This document shows positions 9,092-16,905 of a stretch of 64,000 nt of DNA, piece by piece. Source of the stretch: Bacillus sp. FJAT-44742 (GTDB lineage: Bacteria > Bacillota > Bacilli > Bacillales > Marinococcaceae); NCBI RefSeq assembly GCF_002797315.1, contig NZ_KZ454936.1, positions 2,117,645 through 2,181,644 on the forward strand. The letters are read 5' to 3'. Positions within the stretch are counted from its first letter, which is position 1. The number at the start of each line of letters is the position of its first letter. Both the position numbers and the translations under genes were made by a program. The notes under the pieces were generated by a model, which was not told the origin of the DNA, searched no databases, and worked only from the letters and a program-made list of their open reading frames with translations.

Positions 9092-9984
9092 TATTGCTTC
9101 ACCTCGGTTTTTGAATAATCATACCAGCCTTTTCCAGTCTTTCTTCCCAGCTCTCCAGCTTTTACTTTTTCCTCAACTGTTTTTGCCGGTTTATCTTTTG
9201 GGTCTCCCGTTTCTTCGAAAAGCTGCAAATTTGCGTAGTAACCTACGTCTATCCCTGACAGATCTGCAATCTCAAAGGGCCCTAATGGATGACTTAACGC
9301 CTTCTTACAAATAAGATCAATATCCTTGTAATCAGCGTAGCCTTCCTCATATAGAGTTATGGCTTCCTTAGATAAAGCAAATAACAGGCGGTTTGCAATA
9401 AATCCATAAATCTCTTTGTGAAGCAAAACCCCTGTCCGTCCGATTTTCTGGCAAAGCTCCATTGCAAGCGCCGCTGTTTCCTCGGATGTTTGTTCACTTT
9501 TGACCACTTCCACACAGTCCATCACAAGAGGAGGAAAGAAAAAATGCATATTGCAGACCTTGTCAGGCCTTGCAGTTACCTCAGCCACCTTGGAACTAAC
9601 GATTGTTGAACTATTTGTCGCAAGTATGGCATGGGAAGGGGCAATCCGATCCACGTCCGCAAACACCTCACGCTTAACATCCAGCTTCTCAACCACTGCT
9701 TCTATTACCACGTCAGCTTGTCCGGCTGCTGTTTCCAGACTGGTAGTAAAATGAAGATTCGAAAACGCCCGGTTCTTCCCTTCTTCGGTTATCTTTCCTT
9801 TCGTCAACCACTTAGCCATAATGCGCTGTAATTCAGCTTCGGCTTTGACAAGAGCTTCTTCTTTTACATCCTGCAAGTGAGTTTTGTACCCGGCTAAGGC
9901 AAACAACATGGAAATTTGATGCCCCATTGACCCAGCACCCAGTACAGCAATGTTCTTTACATCCTCTGCTTTCATTTCCTCCAC
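9091..9984 (-). CDS. 3-hydroxyacyl-CoA dehydrogenase (Hbd/PaaH type)
   Basis: This enzyme of about 297 residues begins with the NAD-binding motif VLGAGSMGHQ, has the expected HFFFPPLVMDCVEVV and IYGFIANRLLFAL segments, and ends with GRKTGKGWYDY, all typical of short-chain 3-hydroxyacyl-CoA dehydrogenases. The start is ambiguous: GTG at 9984 has GAAGGG 5 bases upstream; ATG at 9975 has GGAGG only 2 bases upstream. It is the first gene of the second catabolic operon, directly behind a TetR-type operator at 9998-10015. Confidence 0.92.
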   Translation of the reverse strand: MEEMKAEDVKNIAVLGAGSMGHQISMLFALAGYKTHLQDVKEEALVKAEAELQRIMAKWLTKGKITEEGKNRAFSNLHFTTSLETAAGQADVVIEAVVEKLDVKREVFADVDRIAPSHAILATNSSTIVSSKVAEVTARPDKVCNMHFFFPPLVMDCVEVVKSEQTSEETAALAMELCQKIGRTGVLLHKEIYGFIANRLLFALSKEAITLYEEGYADYKDIDLICKKALSHPLGPFEIADLSGIDVGYYANLQLFEETGDPKDKPAKTVEEKVKAGELGRKTGKGWYDYSKTEVKQ

Positions 9985-9997
9985 ACCTTCCCTTCGT

Positions 9998-10015
9998 ATA
10001 CTGACCAGTTAGTAT
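9998..10015. promoter_or_regulatory. TetR-type operator, copy 1
   Basis: The 18-base near-palindrome ATACTGACCAGTTAGTAT sits just upstream of the ribosome site of the hydroxyacyl-CoA dehydrogenase gene and downstream of tetR. A second copy of the same design is at 14445-14462. Such gap-free palindromes with a central GACCGGTC-like core are usual for TetR regulators of acyl-CoA catabolism, so the neighbouring TetR protein is the likely binder. Confidence 0.7.
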
Positions 10016-10042
10016 GTTTGTGGCAGAAAGGACTAATGTCCT

Positions 10043-10606
10043 TTACGTTTCGATTCCATGAAGAATCATATCAATGTAGATACGTGCTACTTCTTGATCT
10101 GAAAACTCCCCTTCAGGATTAAACCAGTTATAGCTCCAATTGCACGCTCCCAAGATACCAAGAGCGACTATTTCAGGATTGAGGTCTTTTCGGAACTCGC
10201 CTTCTTTAATACCGGCTTTAATAACATCGGTCATTCCTGTTCTGATTTGGTCACGTTTTCCTTTAATGAATTCTAGGTTTTCTTTGTTCAAATGACGCAT
10301 TTCCCGAAAAAAGACTCTAGCGTTCGTTCCTTGCGTTTCTATGTTTCGTAAAAGCATATATACAAGCTCATAGACCTTGGCCCGGTTATCCAGCGTCTCA
10401 TTGCGAAGGATTTCATGCTGCTGGGTTAAGAGCCTTTCCATGTAATCCAAATGAATGTTCATGAGGAGCTGTTCTTTGCTTTGAAAATAATAATAAAATG
10501 TCCCTTTTGTCACTCCGAGACAGTTTACAATATCCTGAATCGACGTATTCGAAAAGCCAGCCTTTTCAAAGAGAGCAATGCTTGTTTCATAGATTTTCTG
10601 CTTCAT
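10043..10606 (-). CDS. TetR/AcrR family transcriptional regulator of the catabolic locus
   Basis: This protein of about 187 residues has an N-terminal TetR helix-turn-helix (IQDIVNCLGVTKGTFYYYFQSKEQLL, written here only as IQDIVNCLGVTKG plus TFYYYF) and an all-helical ligand domain resembling FadR/YsiA-type acyl-CoA sensors. ATG at 10606 is chosen because AGGGG precedes it by 6 bases; the longer frame begins inside fadD. It lies 56 bases after the acyl-CoA ligase gene and before operator copy 1. By family analogy it would repress both operons and release DNA on binding an acyl-CoA. It is distinct from the core fatty-acid regulator only by context. Confidence 0.88.
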   Translation of the reverse strand: MKQKIYETSIALFEKAGFSNTSIQDIVNCLGVTKGTFYYYFQSKEQLLMNIHLDYMERLLTQQHEILRNETLDNRAKVYELVYMLLRNIETQGTNARVFFREMRHLNKENLEFIKGKRDQIRTGMTDVIKAGIKEGEFRKDLNPEIVALGILGACNWSYNWFNPEGEFSDQEVARIYIDMILHGIET

Positions 10607-10662
10607 AAAGAACCCCTGCCTCTTATTCTTTTTTACACGTAGTATAGCACACTCACCGGGCA

Positions 10663-12297
10663 CTACAGGGGGCTTTGTTTTTCTGCTGCTTGTTTTCTCG
10701 CTTCTTCTTTAATCGCTCGGCGCAGTATCTTTCCTACATTGGTTTTTGGCAGCTGCTGTCTGCTCTCAATGTAGCTTGGGACCTTATAGGCCGCCATATT
10801 ATGTCTGCAAAATGAGATCAGTTCTTCTTCTGTGGCACTTTTGCCATCTTTAAAAACAACCACGGCTTTCACGGCTTCTCCCTTATATTTGTCCGGAATC
10901 CCAACGGCCACAGCTTCCTGTACCGCTTCATGCTCATACAGGACTTCTTCGATGTCTCTCGGGTAGATATTGTACCCGCTTGCGATAATTAAATCCTTTT
11001 TCCGATCAACAATATAAAGATAACCATCTTCATCCATCTTCCCAATATCTCCCGTATACAGCCAGCCGTTCCGAAGAGCTATGGCAGTTTCTTCAGGCAT
11101 GTTCCAGTACCCTTTCATCACCTGGGGGCCCTTAATGATGACTTCCCCTGTCTCACCAGCCTTCAATTCCTTTATCCCTTCTCCCAAATCTACAATTTTA
11201 CATTCAGTAGAAGGAAGAGGAATTCCTACACTTCCTGGTTTTCTTTCGCCAAAGGACGGATTAACATGGGTTGTGGGAGAGGTTTCTGACAGACCATACC
11301 CTTCAAGTATGGTGGAACTCGTTTTATTTTCAAAAGACCTCATCAATTCTAAAGGCATCGGAGCACTCCCGCTGTTGCATACTTTAACGCTGTCGATACC
11401 ATAGCTCTCTGCCTCAGGATGACTGTTAAGGGCTACGTACATCGTTGGAACTCCAGGAAAGGAAGTGGGCTGCTCTCTTTTGATCGTCTCCAGCACTTCT
11501 TCCAATTCAAAACGAGGGAGCATAACGCTGAGTGATCCAGAATAGACCGATAGATTCATACATGCCGTCATGCCGAATACGTGAAACAGAGGAATTACAG
11601 TTAAATACCTTTCTTCTCCCTTCTTTAAATCATGCTTAAAGAACTCATAGGTTTGTGTCAGGTTCGCGATAAGATTCCTGTGAGTAAGCATCGCTCCTTT
11701 TGAACGCCCTGTTGTGCCTCCAGTATATTGTAAAACTGCTGTGTCTTCTCCAGGGTTGATCTTTGGAGGCTCAACCTTATCTGTTCCAGAAGCCAGAAAG
11801 TGGGAAAAGGGAATATAATTCTCTTCTTCTGATCCTTCCTTCCCCTTCAGGTCCACAGTTACAACATTCTCTAATGATAGACTGTCTTGAACCTTTTCAA
11901 GTACAGGAAGAAGATCCTTATATATGACAAGTACTCTTGCACCAGAATCATTTAAAATGTGAGTCAGCTCCCGGCCTACCAGCATCGGATTAACCTGCGT
12001 GACTACAGCACCGGCGGTAAGGATGCCATAATAGCTGATAACATATTGAGGACAGTTAGGAAGCATAATCGCCACTCGGTCCCCTTTTCTTATACCTTTT
12101 TTCTGAAGGGCGGAAGCAAAGGCAGATGTTCTGTACTGAAGCTCTTTATAAGTCATTGTCTGCCCATAAAACGACAATGCTTCCTTTTCCCCATACTTTC
12201 TTACAGTGTCCTTCAGCATGTCTGGAAGTGAAATCTCAGGTATATCAACTTCATGCGGGATATCTTCGGCATAATGCTTCAGCCATACGTTTGGCAT
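10663..12297 (-). CDS. Long-chain fatty acid/carboxylic acid-CoA ligase
   Basis: This AMP-forming acyl-CoA synthetase of about 544 residues has the phosphate-binding loop YTGGTTGRSKGAMLTHRNL, the segment EGYGLSETSPTTHVNP and YTGDIGKMDEDGYLYIVDRKK, with a C-terminal lysine in PKTNVGKILRR. ATG at 12297 has GGAGGTGG 5 bases upstream. It activates the free acid to acyl-CoA as entry step of the pathway. It follows an SDR gene by about 67 bases and is followed by tetR. It resembles LcfA/FadD, but could equally activate medium-chain or keto acids (LvaE-like role). Confidence 0.9.
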   Translation of the reverse strand: MPNVWLKHYAEDIPHEVDIPEISLPDMLKDTVRKYGEKEALSFYGQTMTYKELQYRTSAFASALQKKGIRKGDRVAIMLPNCPQYVISYYGILTAGAVVTQVNPMLVGRELTHILNDSGARVLVIYKDLLPVLEKVQDSLSLENVVTVDLKGKEGSEEENYIPFSHFLASGTDKVEPPKINPGEDTAVLQYTGGTTGRSKGAMLTHRNLIANLTQTYEFFKHDLKKGEERYLTVIPLFHVFGMTACMNLSVYSGSLSVMLPRFELEEVLETIKREQPTSFPGVPTMYVALNSHPEAESYGIDSVKVCNSGSAPMPLELMRSFENKTSSTILEGYGLSETSPTTHVNPSFGERKPGSVGIPLPSTECKIVDLGEGIKELKAGETGEVIIKGPQVMKGYWNMPEETAIALRNGWLYTGDIGKMDEDGYLYIVDRKKDLIIASGYNIYPRDIEEVLYEHEAVQEAVAVGIPDKYKGEAVKAVVVFKDGKSATEEELISFCRHNMAAYKVPSYIESRQQLPKTNVGKILRRAIKEEARKQAAEKQSPL

Positions 12298-12364
12298 ATC
12301 AACCACCTCCATGAGATTTTAGCCACTGTCCGGAGTTAAATAAAGGCGCCATTTTCTGATCTGA

Positions 12365-13144
12365 TTAAAGGGCGTTCATTCCCCCGTCTACAGCAATCGT
12401 TTCCCCTGTCACGTAATCTGAGGCTCTGGAAGCTAAAAACAATGCTGCTCCCATTAAATCCTCATCTCCTCCTAAGCGTTTCAGAGGTGTTCGTTCAATA
12501 ATCATCTCTTCCCCTTGCTCAAGAAGACCTTTTGACATTTTTGTTGGAAAAAAACCAGGAGCAATGGCATTCACATTAATATTATCCGGGCCTAACTTGG
12601 CAGCCAGATCTTTCGTGAAAGTGATCACTGCACCTTTGCTTGCATTGTAGCCGATCGTGTCCATAAACCTAGGATCAGATCCGTTTAACCCTGCCACAGA
12701 AGCAATATTTATGATTTTCCCTCTTTTGCGCTCAGTCATATGTCCGGCTGCAGCCTTTGACATGAGAAATGCACCTGTGACATTTACATTCATTACTTTT
12801 TGAAAGGCTTCGAGTGGCATCTCAAGGAAAGGAGCTCCCCAGGTTGCGCCACTATTATTCACCAGAATATCGATCGAACCAAATTCCTTCATCGTTTCTT
12901 CCACCACATGGTTGACTTGCTCTTCATTGGTGACATCACAAGCTAATGCAAGAGTTTTTACCCCTTTCTCTTTGCAAAGTTCAGCCACTTCTTCGCACGC
13001 GTCCACCTTTCTGGAACAAACGACAATATTAGCTCCAGCATCTGCAAAGGCAAGCGCCATTTGTCTGCCAAGACCTCTTCCTCCCCCGGTGACAATGGCT
13101 GTCTGGCCCTGTAACCCAAATAAGCTTTCTATTTTGCTATCCAT
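12365..13144 (-). CDS. Short-chain dehydrogenase/reductase (SDR), second copy
   Basis: This 259-residue classical SDR has TGGGRGLGRQM for cofactor binding, NNSGATW, IASVAG with the catalytic serine, YNASKGA with tyrosine and lysine, and the C-terminal GETIAVDGGMNAL. ATG at 13144 follows AAGGGTGG by 6 bases. The sequence resembles gluconate 5-dehydrogenase/FabG-like oxidoreductases. Between an ACAD11-like dehydrogenase and an acyl-CoA ligase, a role in reducing an oxo group of the acyl-CoA (as LvaD does for levulinyl-CoA) is plausible but unproved. Confidence 0.88.
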   Translation of the reverse strand: MDSKIESLFGLQGQTAIVTGGGRGLGRQMALAFADAGANIVVCSRKVDACEEVAELCKEKGVKTLALACDVTNEEQVNHVVEETMKEFGSIDILVNNSGATWGAPFLEMPLEAFQKVMNVNVTGAFLMSKAAAGHMTERKRGKIINIASVAGLNGSDPRFMDTIGYNASKGAVITFTKDLAAKLGPDNINVNAIAPGFFPTKMSKGLLEQGEEMIIERTPLKRLGGDEDLMGAALFLASRASDYVTGETIAVDGGMNAL

Positions 13145-13196
13145 AATCAACCACCCTTAGGATGAAATTTTTAAAAGTAAACGGTTACATTTCTCT

Positions 13197-14429
13197 TCAC
13201 AAAACTTCCTGCTTTCGTTTCATGCGTTGTTCTTTTAACTCCAGCCTGGCGATTGACCTTCTATGGACCTCATCGGGGCCATCAGCCAACCGTAATGTTC
13301 TAATGCCTGCAAAAGAATTAGCTAATGGAAAATCTTCGCTGACGCCTGCTGCACCTAATCCTTGAATTGCCCGGTCAAGAACCTTTAAAGCAATGTTTGG
13401 AGCTACAACCTTGATCATGGCGATTTCTTTTTTGGCTACTTTATTTCCGACTTTGTCCATCATGTCAGCGGCTTTCAGCACAAGAAGCCTCGCCTGTTCA
13501 ATTTCTATCCTGGAATCTGCAATCCATTCTTGAATGACCCCTTGCTCAGCAAGTGTCTTTCCAAAGGTAACTCTGCTGTCCACTCTCTCGCAAAGTATTT
13601 CTAATGCTCTCTCTGCAGCACCGATTGTTCTCATGCAATGGTGAATCCTGCCAGGGCCCAGTCTGCCTTGAGCTATAGCAAATCCTTTCCCTTCCCCAAG
13701 AAGAATGTTTTCTTTAGGTACCCGGACATTTTCAAAGGTGATTTCTGCATGACCATGAGGAGCATCATCATAACCAAATACCGGAAGCATTCGTTCCACT
13801 TGAATTCCTGGTGTATTCATTGGCACCAGTACCATGGATTGCTGTTCATGCTTCGGTGCATCCGGGTTTGTTTTCCCCATAAATATGAGAATCTCGCAAC
13901 GTGGATCTCCCGCTCCGGAAGACCACCATTTTCTCCCGTTAATTATATATTCATTTCCGTCCTCCCGGATATCAGCTTGAATATTGGTGGCGTCTGAAGA
14001 GGCGATATCAGGTTCTGTCATGCAAAATGCAGATCTTATTTCCCCCTCTAATAGCGGCTTCAGCCACCTTTTTTTGTGTTCTTCACTTCCGTATCTGACC
14101 AGCACTTCCATATTACCGGTATCCGGCGCATTGCAGTTAAAGACTTCAGGAGCGATAGCTGATCTTCCCATGATTTCACATAAAGGAGCGTATTCAAGGT
14201 TTGTAAGCCCAGACCCAAGGTCACTTTCAGGTAAAAATAAATTCCAAAGCCCTTTTTCTCTTGCTTTTTTCTTTAATTCTTCCATAATTGGAGGAATCGA
14301 GGAAAAACGGCCGCCTTGATTATTTAACTGTTCTTTGTAGGTTTGTTCATTTGGATAAACATAACGTTCCATAAAATCCTGGACTTCTTTTTGAAGATAT
14401 TCTACTTTTTCGCTATAGGTAAAATTCAT
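13197..14429 (-). CDS. Acyl-CoA dehydrogenase resembling the ACAD10/ACAD11 dehydrogenase domain
   Basis: This 410-residue acyl-CoA dehydrogenase carries segments I recognise from ACAD11: [69 protein letters not shown] and [14 protein letters not shown]. Family knowledge: ACAD10/11 and bacterial LvaC process 4-phosphoacyl-CoA made by a linked kinase, giving 2-enoyl-CoA. In animals kinase and dehydrogenase are fused; here the kinase is a separate gene at 6777-7856. GGAGGAAGAAA precedes the ATG. It is the first gene of its operon, right behind operator copy 2. An ordinary acyl-CoA dehydrogenase function is the main alternative. Confidence 0.9.
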   Translation of the reverse strand: MNFTYSEKVEYLQKEVQDFMERYVYPNEQTYKEQLNNQGGRFSSIPPIMEELKKKAREKGLWNLFLPESDLGSGLTNLEYAPLCEIMGRSAIAPEVFNCNAPDTGNMEVLVRYGSEEHKKRWLKPLLEGEIRSAFCMTEPDIASSDATNIQADIREDGNEYIINGRKWWSSGAGDPRCEILIFMGKTNPDAPKHEQQSMVLVPMNTPGIQVERMLPVFGYDDAPHGHAEITFENVRVPKENILLGEGKGFAIAQGRLGPGRIHHCMRTIGAAERALEILCERVDSRVTFGKTLAEQGVIQEWIADSRIEIEQARLLVLKAADMMDKVGNKVAKKEIAMIKVVAPNIALKVLDRAIQGLGAAGVSEDFPLANSFAGIRTLRLADGPDEVHRRSIARLELKEQRMKRKQEVL

Positions 14430-14444
14430 TTTCTTCCTCCCTTC

Positions 14445-14462
14445 ATACTAACCGGTCAGTAT
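14445..14462. promoter_or_regulatory. TetR-type operator, copy 2
   Basis: The 18-base near-palindrome ATACTAACCGGTCAGTAT lies directly upstream of the ribosome site of the ACAD11-like gene. It agrees with the reverse complement of copy 1 (9998-10015) at nearly every base, and the same TATGTT follows both. Position and repetition support one shared regulator for both operons. Confidence 0.72.
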
Positions 14463-14654
14463 GTTACAACCATAAAAAATAAACCTATGAAATTAACCTT
14501 TCAAATTTTAACAATTAGGTTCTCTTTAAATATAATGTCTGGTTGTAAAAAAATCAATATATTATTTAAATTTTCTAACTATTAATTTTCTCATCAGCTT
14601 GCTTGCTCTTATTAATAAACAGCAACACTCTCTACTTATCCATGTTATAACCTA

Positions 14655-14690
14655 ATAAAAAGGCTGTTGAGAAGTATTTCTCAACAACCT
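14655..14690 (-). terminator. Rho-independent terminator after the alpha/beta hydrolase
   Basis: On the minus strand the arms AGGTTGTTGAGAA and TTCTCAACAGCCT enclose a 4-base loop and are followed by TTTTTA. It lies 20 bases downstream of the hydrolase stop. The rest of 14463-14709 is AT-rich with no gene that I can support. Confidence 0.85.
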
Positions 14691-14709
14691 TTCTCCTAAT
14701 TGTTCTCCA

Positions 14710-15564
14710 TTATAAAAACTTTGTTATCAGTTTATTAATAAGCTCTGGCTGTTCATGAAGGATCCAGTGAGTAGAATCTCCCACTAGAATTAACTCACCA
14801 TCCAAGCAGTAATTCATGCTTTTCTTTGCTGATTTCACAGTCAAAAAGTGATCTTCGACGCCCCAAATCATTCTCGTAGGGACTGTAACATCCGGAGATG
14901 GGATAGTCATTCCCTTACTAAATATTGCCCGATACCAGTTTAGCATGGAAGTAATCGCTCCTGGAGGGGACCATGCATCTTTGTAGTAGTCCATATCCCC
15001 AGAGGAAAACGTTCCAGCTTTACTTGAGGAATACATTGTTTTCTCCAGTGTTTTATAATCGTTTGCCTGAAGTAATTTTTCCGGCCATGAAGGAAGCTGA
15101 AAAAACAGCATATAACTGCTTTTTGCCAGCTGGGATGGGTGGCAGGCCATCACAGCTGGCATAACACTTGGGTGAGGGATATTAATAGGTATAAACTTTT
15201 CCACGTATTCTGGTTTTGTTGCAGCAAGGTACCACCCTACAGCTCCTCCCCAATCATGACCAATAATGACCGCGTTTGTTTTTTCGAAATAGTTTATGAG
15301 ACCAATAATATCATCTCTTAATAGATCTATAGAATAATGATCTACTTCAGGTGGCTTGTCGCTTAAATTGTAACCACGCTGGTCAGGCACTACTACCCGG
15401 TAGCCTTGCTTGGCCAAAGGCTCAATCTGGTTTCTCCACCCATACCAAAATTCCGGAAAACCATGAAGCAGGATCACGAGAGGTCCATCTGCCGGACCCG
15501 CCAAAGCTACATGGAGAGAAATTCCGTTCACCTTTACAAATTTAAACTCTACATCTGCCGCCAT
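14710..15564 (-). CDS. Alpha/beta hydrolase (epoxide hydrolase-like)
   Basis: This hydrolase of about 284 residues has the oxyanion segment HGFPEFWYGWRNQ, the strand VVVPDQRGYNLSDKP, and the nucleophile elbow GHDWGGAVGW with aspartate as nucleophile, as in epoxide hydrolases and haloalkane dehalogenases. A late D in WGVEDHFL and H in STHWILHEQ complete a likely Asp-Asp-His triad. ATG at 15564 follows AAGGTG by 8 bases. It is monocistronic, flanked by terminators on both sides. Substrate is unknown; soluble epoxide hydrolase is the best guess. Confidence 0.85.
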   Translation of the reverse strand: MAADVEFKFVKVNGISLHVALAGPADGPLVILLHGFPEFWYGWRNQIEPLAKQGYRVVVPDQRGYNLSDKPPEVDHYSIDLLRDDIIGLINYFEKTNAVIIGHDWGGAVGWYLAATKPEYVEKFIPINIPHPSVMPAVMACHPSQLAKSSYMLFFQLPSWPEKLLQANDYKTLEKTMYSSSKAGTFSSGDMDYYKDAWSPPGAITSMLNWYRAIFSKGMTIPSPDVTVPTRMIWGVEDHFLTVKSAKKSMNYCLDGELILVGDSTHWILHEQPELINKLITKFL

Positions 15565-15590
15565 ACTCCACACACCTTTACTGCATAATG

Positions 15591-15620
15591 AAAAGGGCGG
15601 CTGTTACGCCGTCCCTTTTT
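15591..15620 (-). terminator. Terminator after the hypothetical gene at 15639-16154
   Basis: Arms AAAAGGGACGGC and GCCGCCCTTTT enclose a 6-base loop in the gap between the hypothetical gene and the hydrolase start. The A/T flanks allow termination on the minus strand. Confidence 0.75.
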
Positions 15621-15638
15621 GCTTTCTGCCGGCCGTGC

Positions 15639-16154
15639 TTACGCTATCGTTTTTACCTTTACCCATTTTTGATCATAAGAGCTAATATTTAAAGCTTCAC
15701 AAATAAGATCTATAGAAATACCGAGATCTGAAGCGAGCATTACTTTTGCTAAATCTATTGCCACCCTTTCATCATCAAAAGGGGTAACCTCTACTTCGAC
15801 ACTAAGGTTATAAGAGCCTCCCAGGAAAAAGGTTACTTCTTTTTTTTCACAACCCTTATTTTCTTCGGTAATTTCCTTCTCAGCTGCTTTTCTGTGTTTA
15901 TCTGCTTCCACCCACTGTGACTTAATCATTCTCTGTAAGGTATTTTCAGTAAATTCTCCGACAATTTCACATCTGCCGTCCTTTTTATCTTCAACAATAA
16001 TGCGCAGTGAACCGTTAGTCCATATCCAGCAGCAAGATCCTTCGTGAGCTTTATTGTCTTCTTTATCAAAATGGGTTAAACAGCTGAATCCATTTTCTTT
16101 TAGCTCGGAAAACGTCTTAATTTCCGCAAGCATAGGCTTTATTTGATTATGCAT
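15639..16154 (-). CDS. Hypothetical protein, unrecognised
   Basis: I do not recognise this protein of about 171 residues. ATG at 16154 has GAGGTG 8 bases upstream, so it is very likely a real gene. It is soluble, without signal peptide or membrane segment. Residues 30-75 form an alternating polar/hydrophobic region with CCWIW and GRCEIVGEF; the middle is helical and charged (AEKEITEENKGCEKKE); the C-terminal half FFLGGSYNLSVEVEVTPF looks like beta structure followed by a helix. It stands alone between a hydrolase and the ylaH-typA core. Confidence 0.6.
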   Translation of the reverse strand: MHNQIKPMLAEIKTFSELKENGFSCLTHFDKEDNKAHEGSCCWIWTNGSLRIIVEDKKDGRCEIVGEFTENTLQRMIKSQWVEADKHRKAAEKEITEENKGCEKKEVTFFLGGSYNLSVEVEVTPFDDERVAIDLAKVMLASDLGISIDLICEALNISSYDQKWVKVKTIA

Positions 16155-16472
16155 AGGAAAAACACCTCGCACTCTTTAACCATCGTACTTATTAATTACC
16201 CTTTTTCCTGCTAAACTATTCCTTACATCAGTATGCATTGTTTCACCTTTTTTTCTGGTCGATAAGTTGACACTAAAATTCCATTCCCATCTTATGAGTT
16301 GACAAACCTGTTTTCTTCTTAAATTAAAAAAAGACTTCATTGAAAATGCTTCAAAGGCACAAAAAGATACTCAGTCAAAGGTCCGCCCACCAGAAAACGT
16401 ACGTCATCGCTACAATTATTGCATTTACTCCCCCATCATTTTGTTCTGGCCGGTGGATGTAGGCTGCAGAAA
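16155..16472. other. Intergenic stretch without a supported gene
   Basis: About 320 bases with no open frame that has a ribosome site. A TTGACA hexamer at 16294-16299 on the plus strand could be a -35 element, but no convincing -10 and no downstream plus-strand gene are present. Confidence 0.4.
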
Positions 16473-16519
16473 ACAAAAAACTGTCTTCTGCAACGCTATA
16501 CGTTACAAGAAGACAGTTT
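16473..16519 (-). terminator. Terminator after ylaH
   Basis: Twelve-base arms AAACTGTCTTCT and AGAAGACAGTTT with a loop of 18 bases; on the minus strand the hairpin is followed by TTTTTTG. It lies 8 bases downstream of the ylaH-like stop. Confidence 0.85.
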
Positions 16520-16527
16520 CTATAGTC

Positions 16528-16857
16528 TTATCCTTCAGTTTCTTGTTCTTTCTTGTGGGCTCGAAGCCTGATCTTATATGTTCCCAAAACAGCTGCTGCA
16601 ATTAAGAGTGACTCTACAATCGGCATACCAATTGCAAAGATCGTTAAAGGTAAGGCACCTGCTAATAAAGCAGCATAAACAATCACATTTTTCAGGATAG
16701 GAAGTTTGCGTGCAAATCCCAAATTAAACACAAGGATACAAGTAATCACTACGGCTGCATATAAGGCCCAGAAACCAAACACTGGATTTTCGTGCACTTG
16801 TAATAACCCGGCAAACCAAGAGAGGTCATCTCTGGTCACATTAACCTCTTCATTCAT
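16528..16857 (-). CDS. ylaH: YlaH-like membrane protein
   Basis: This 109-residue protein has three hydrophobic segments (about residues 28-46, 55-72 and 77-95) and a charged C-terminus RLRAHKKEQETEG. Length, topology and position directly downstream of typA match YlaH of Bacillus subtilis, whose function is not established. It follows typA by 48 bases and may be cotranscribed with it. Confidence 0.8.
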   Translation of the reverse strand: MNEEVNVTRDDLSWFAGLLQVHENPVFGFWALYAAVVITCILVFNLGFARKLPILKNVIVYAALLAGALPLTIFAIGMPIVESLLIAAAVLGTYKIRLRAHKKEQETEG

Positions 16858-16905
16858 CTTCCATTCACCTCACAGCGACACAATACGGCTGCAAACATTC
16901 TTAGG

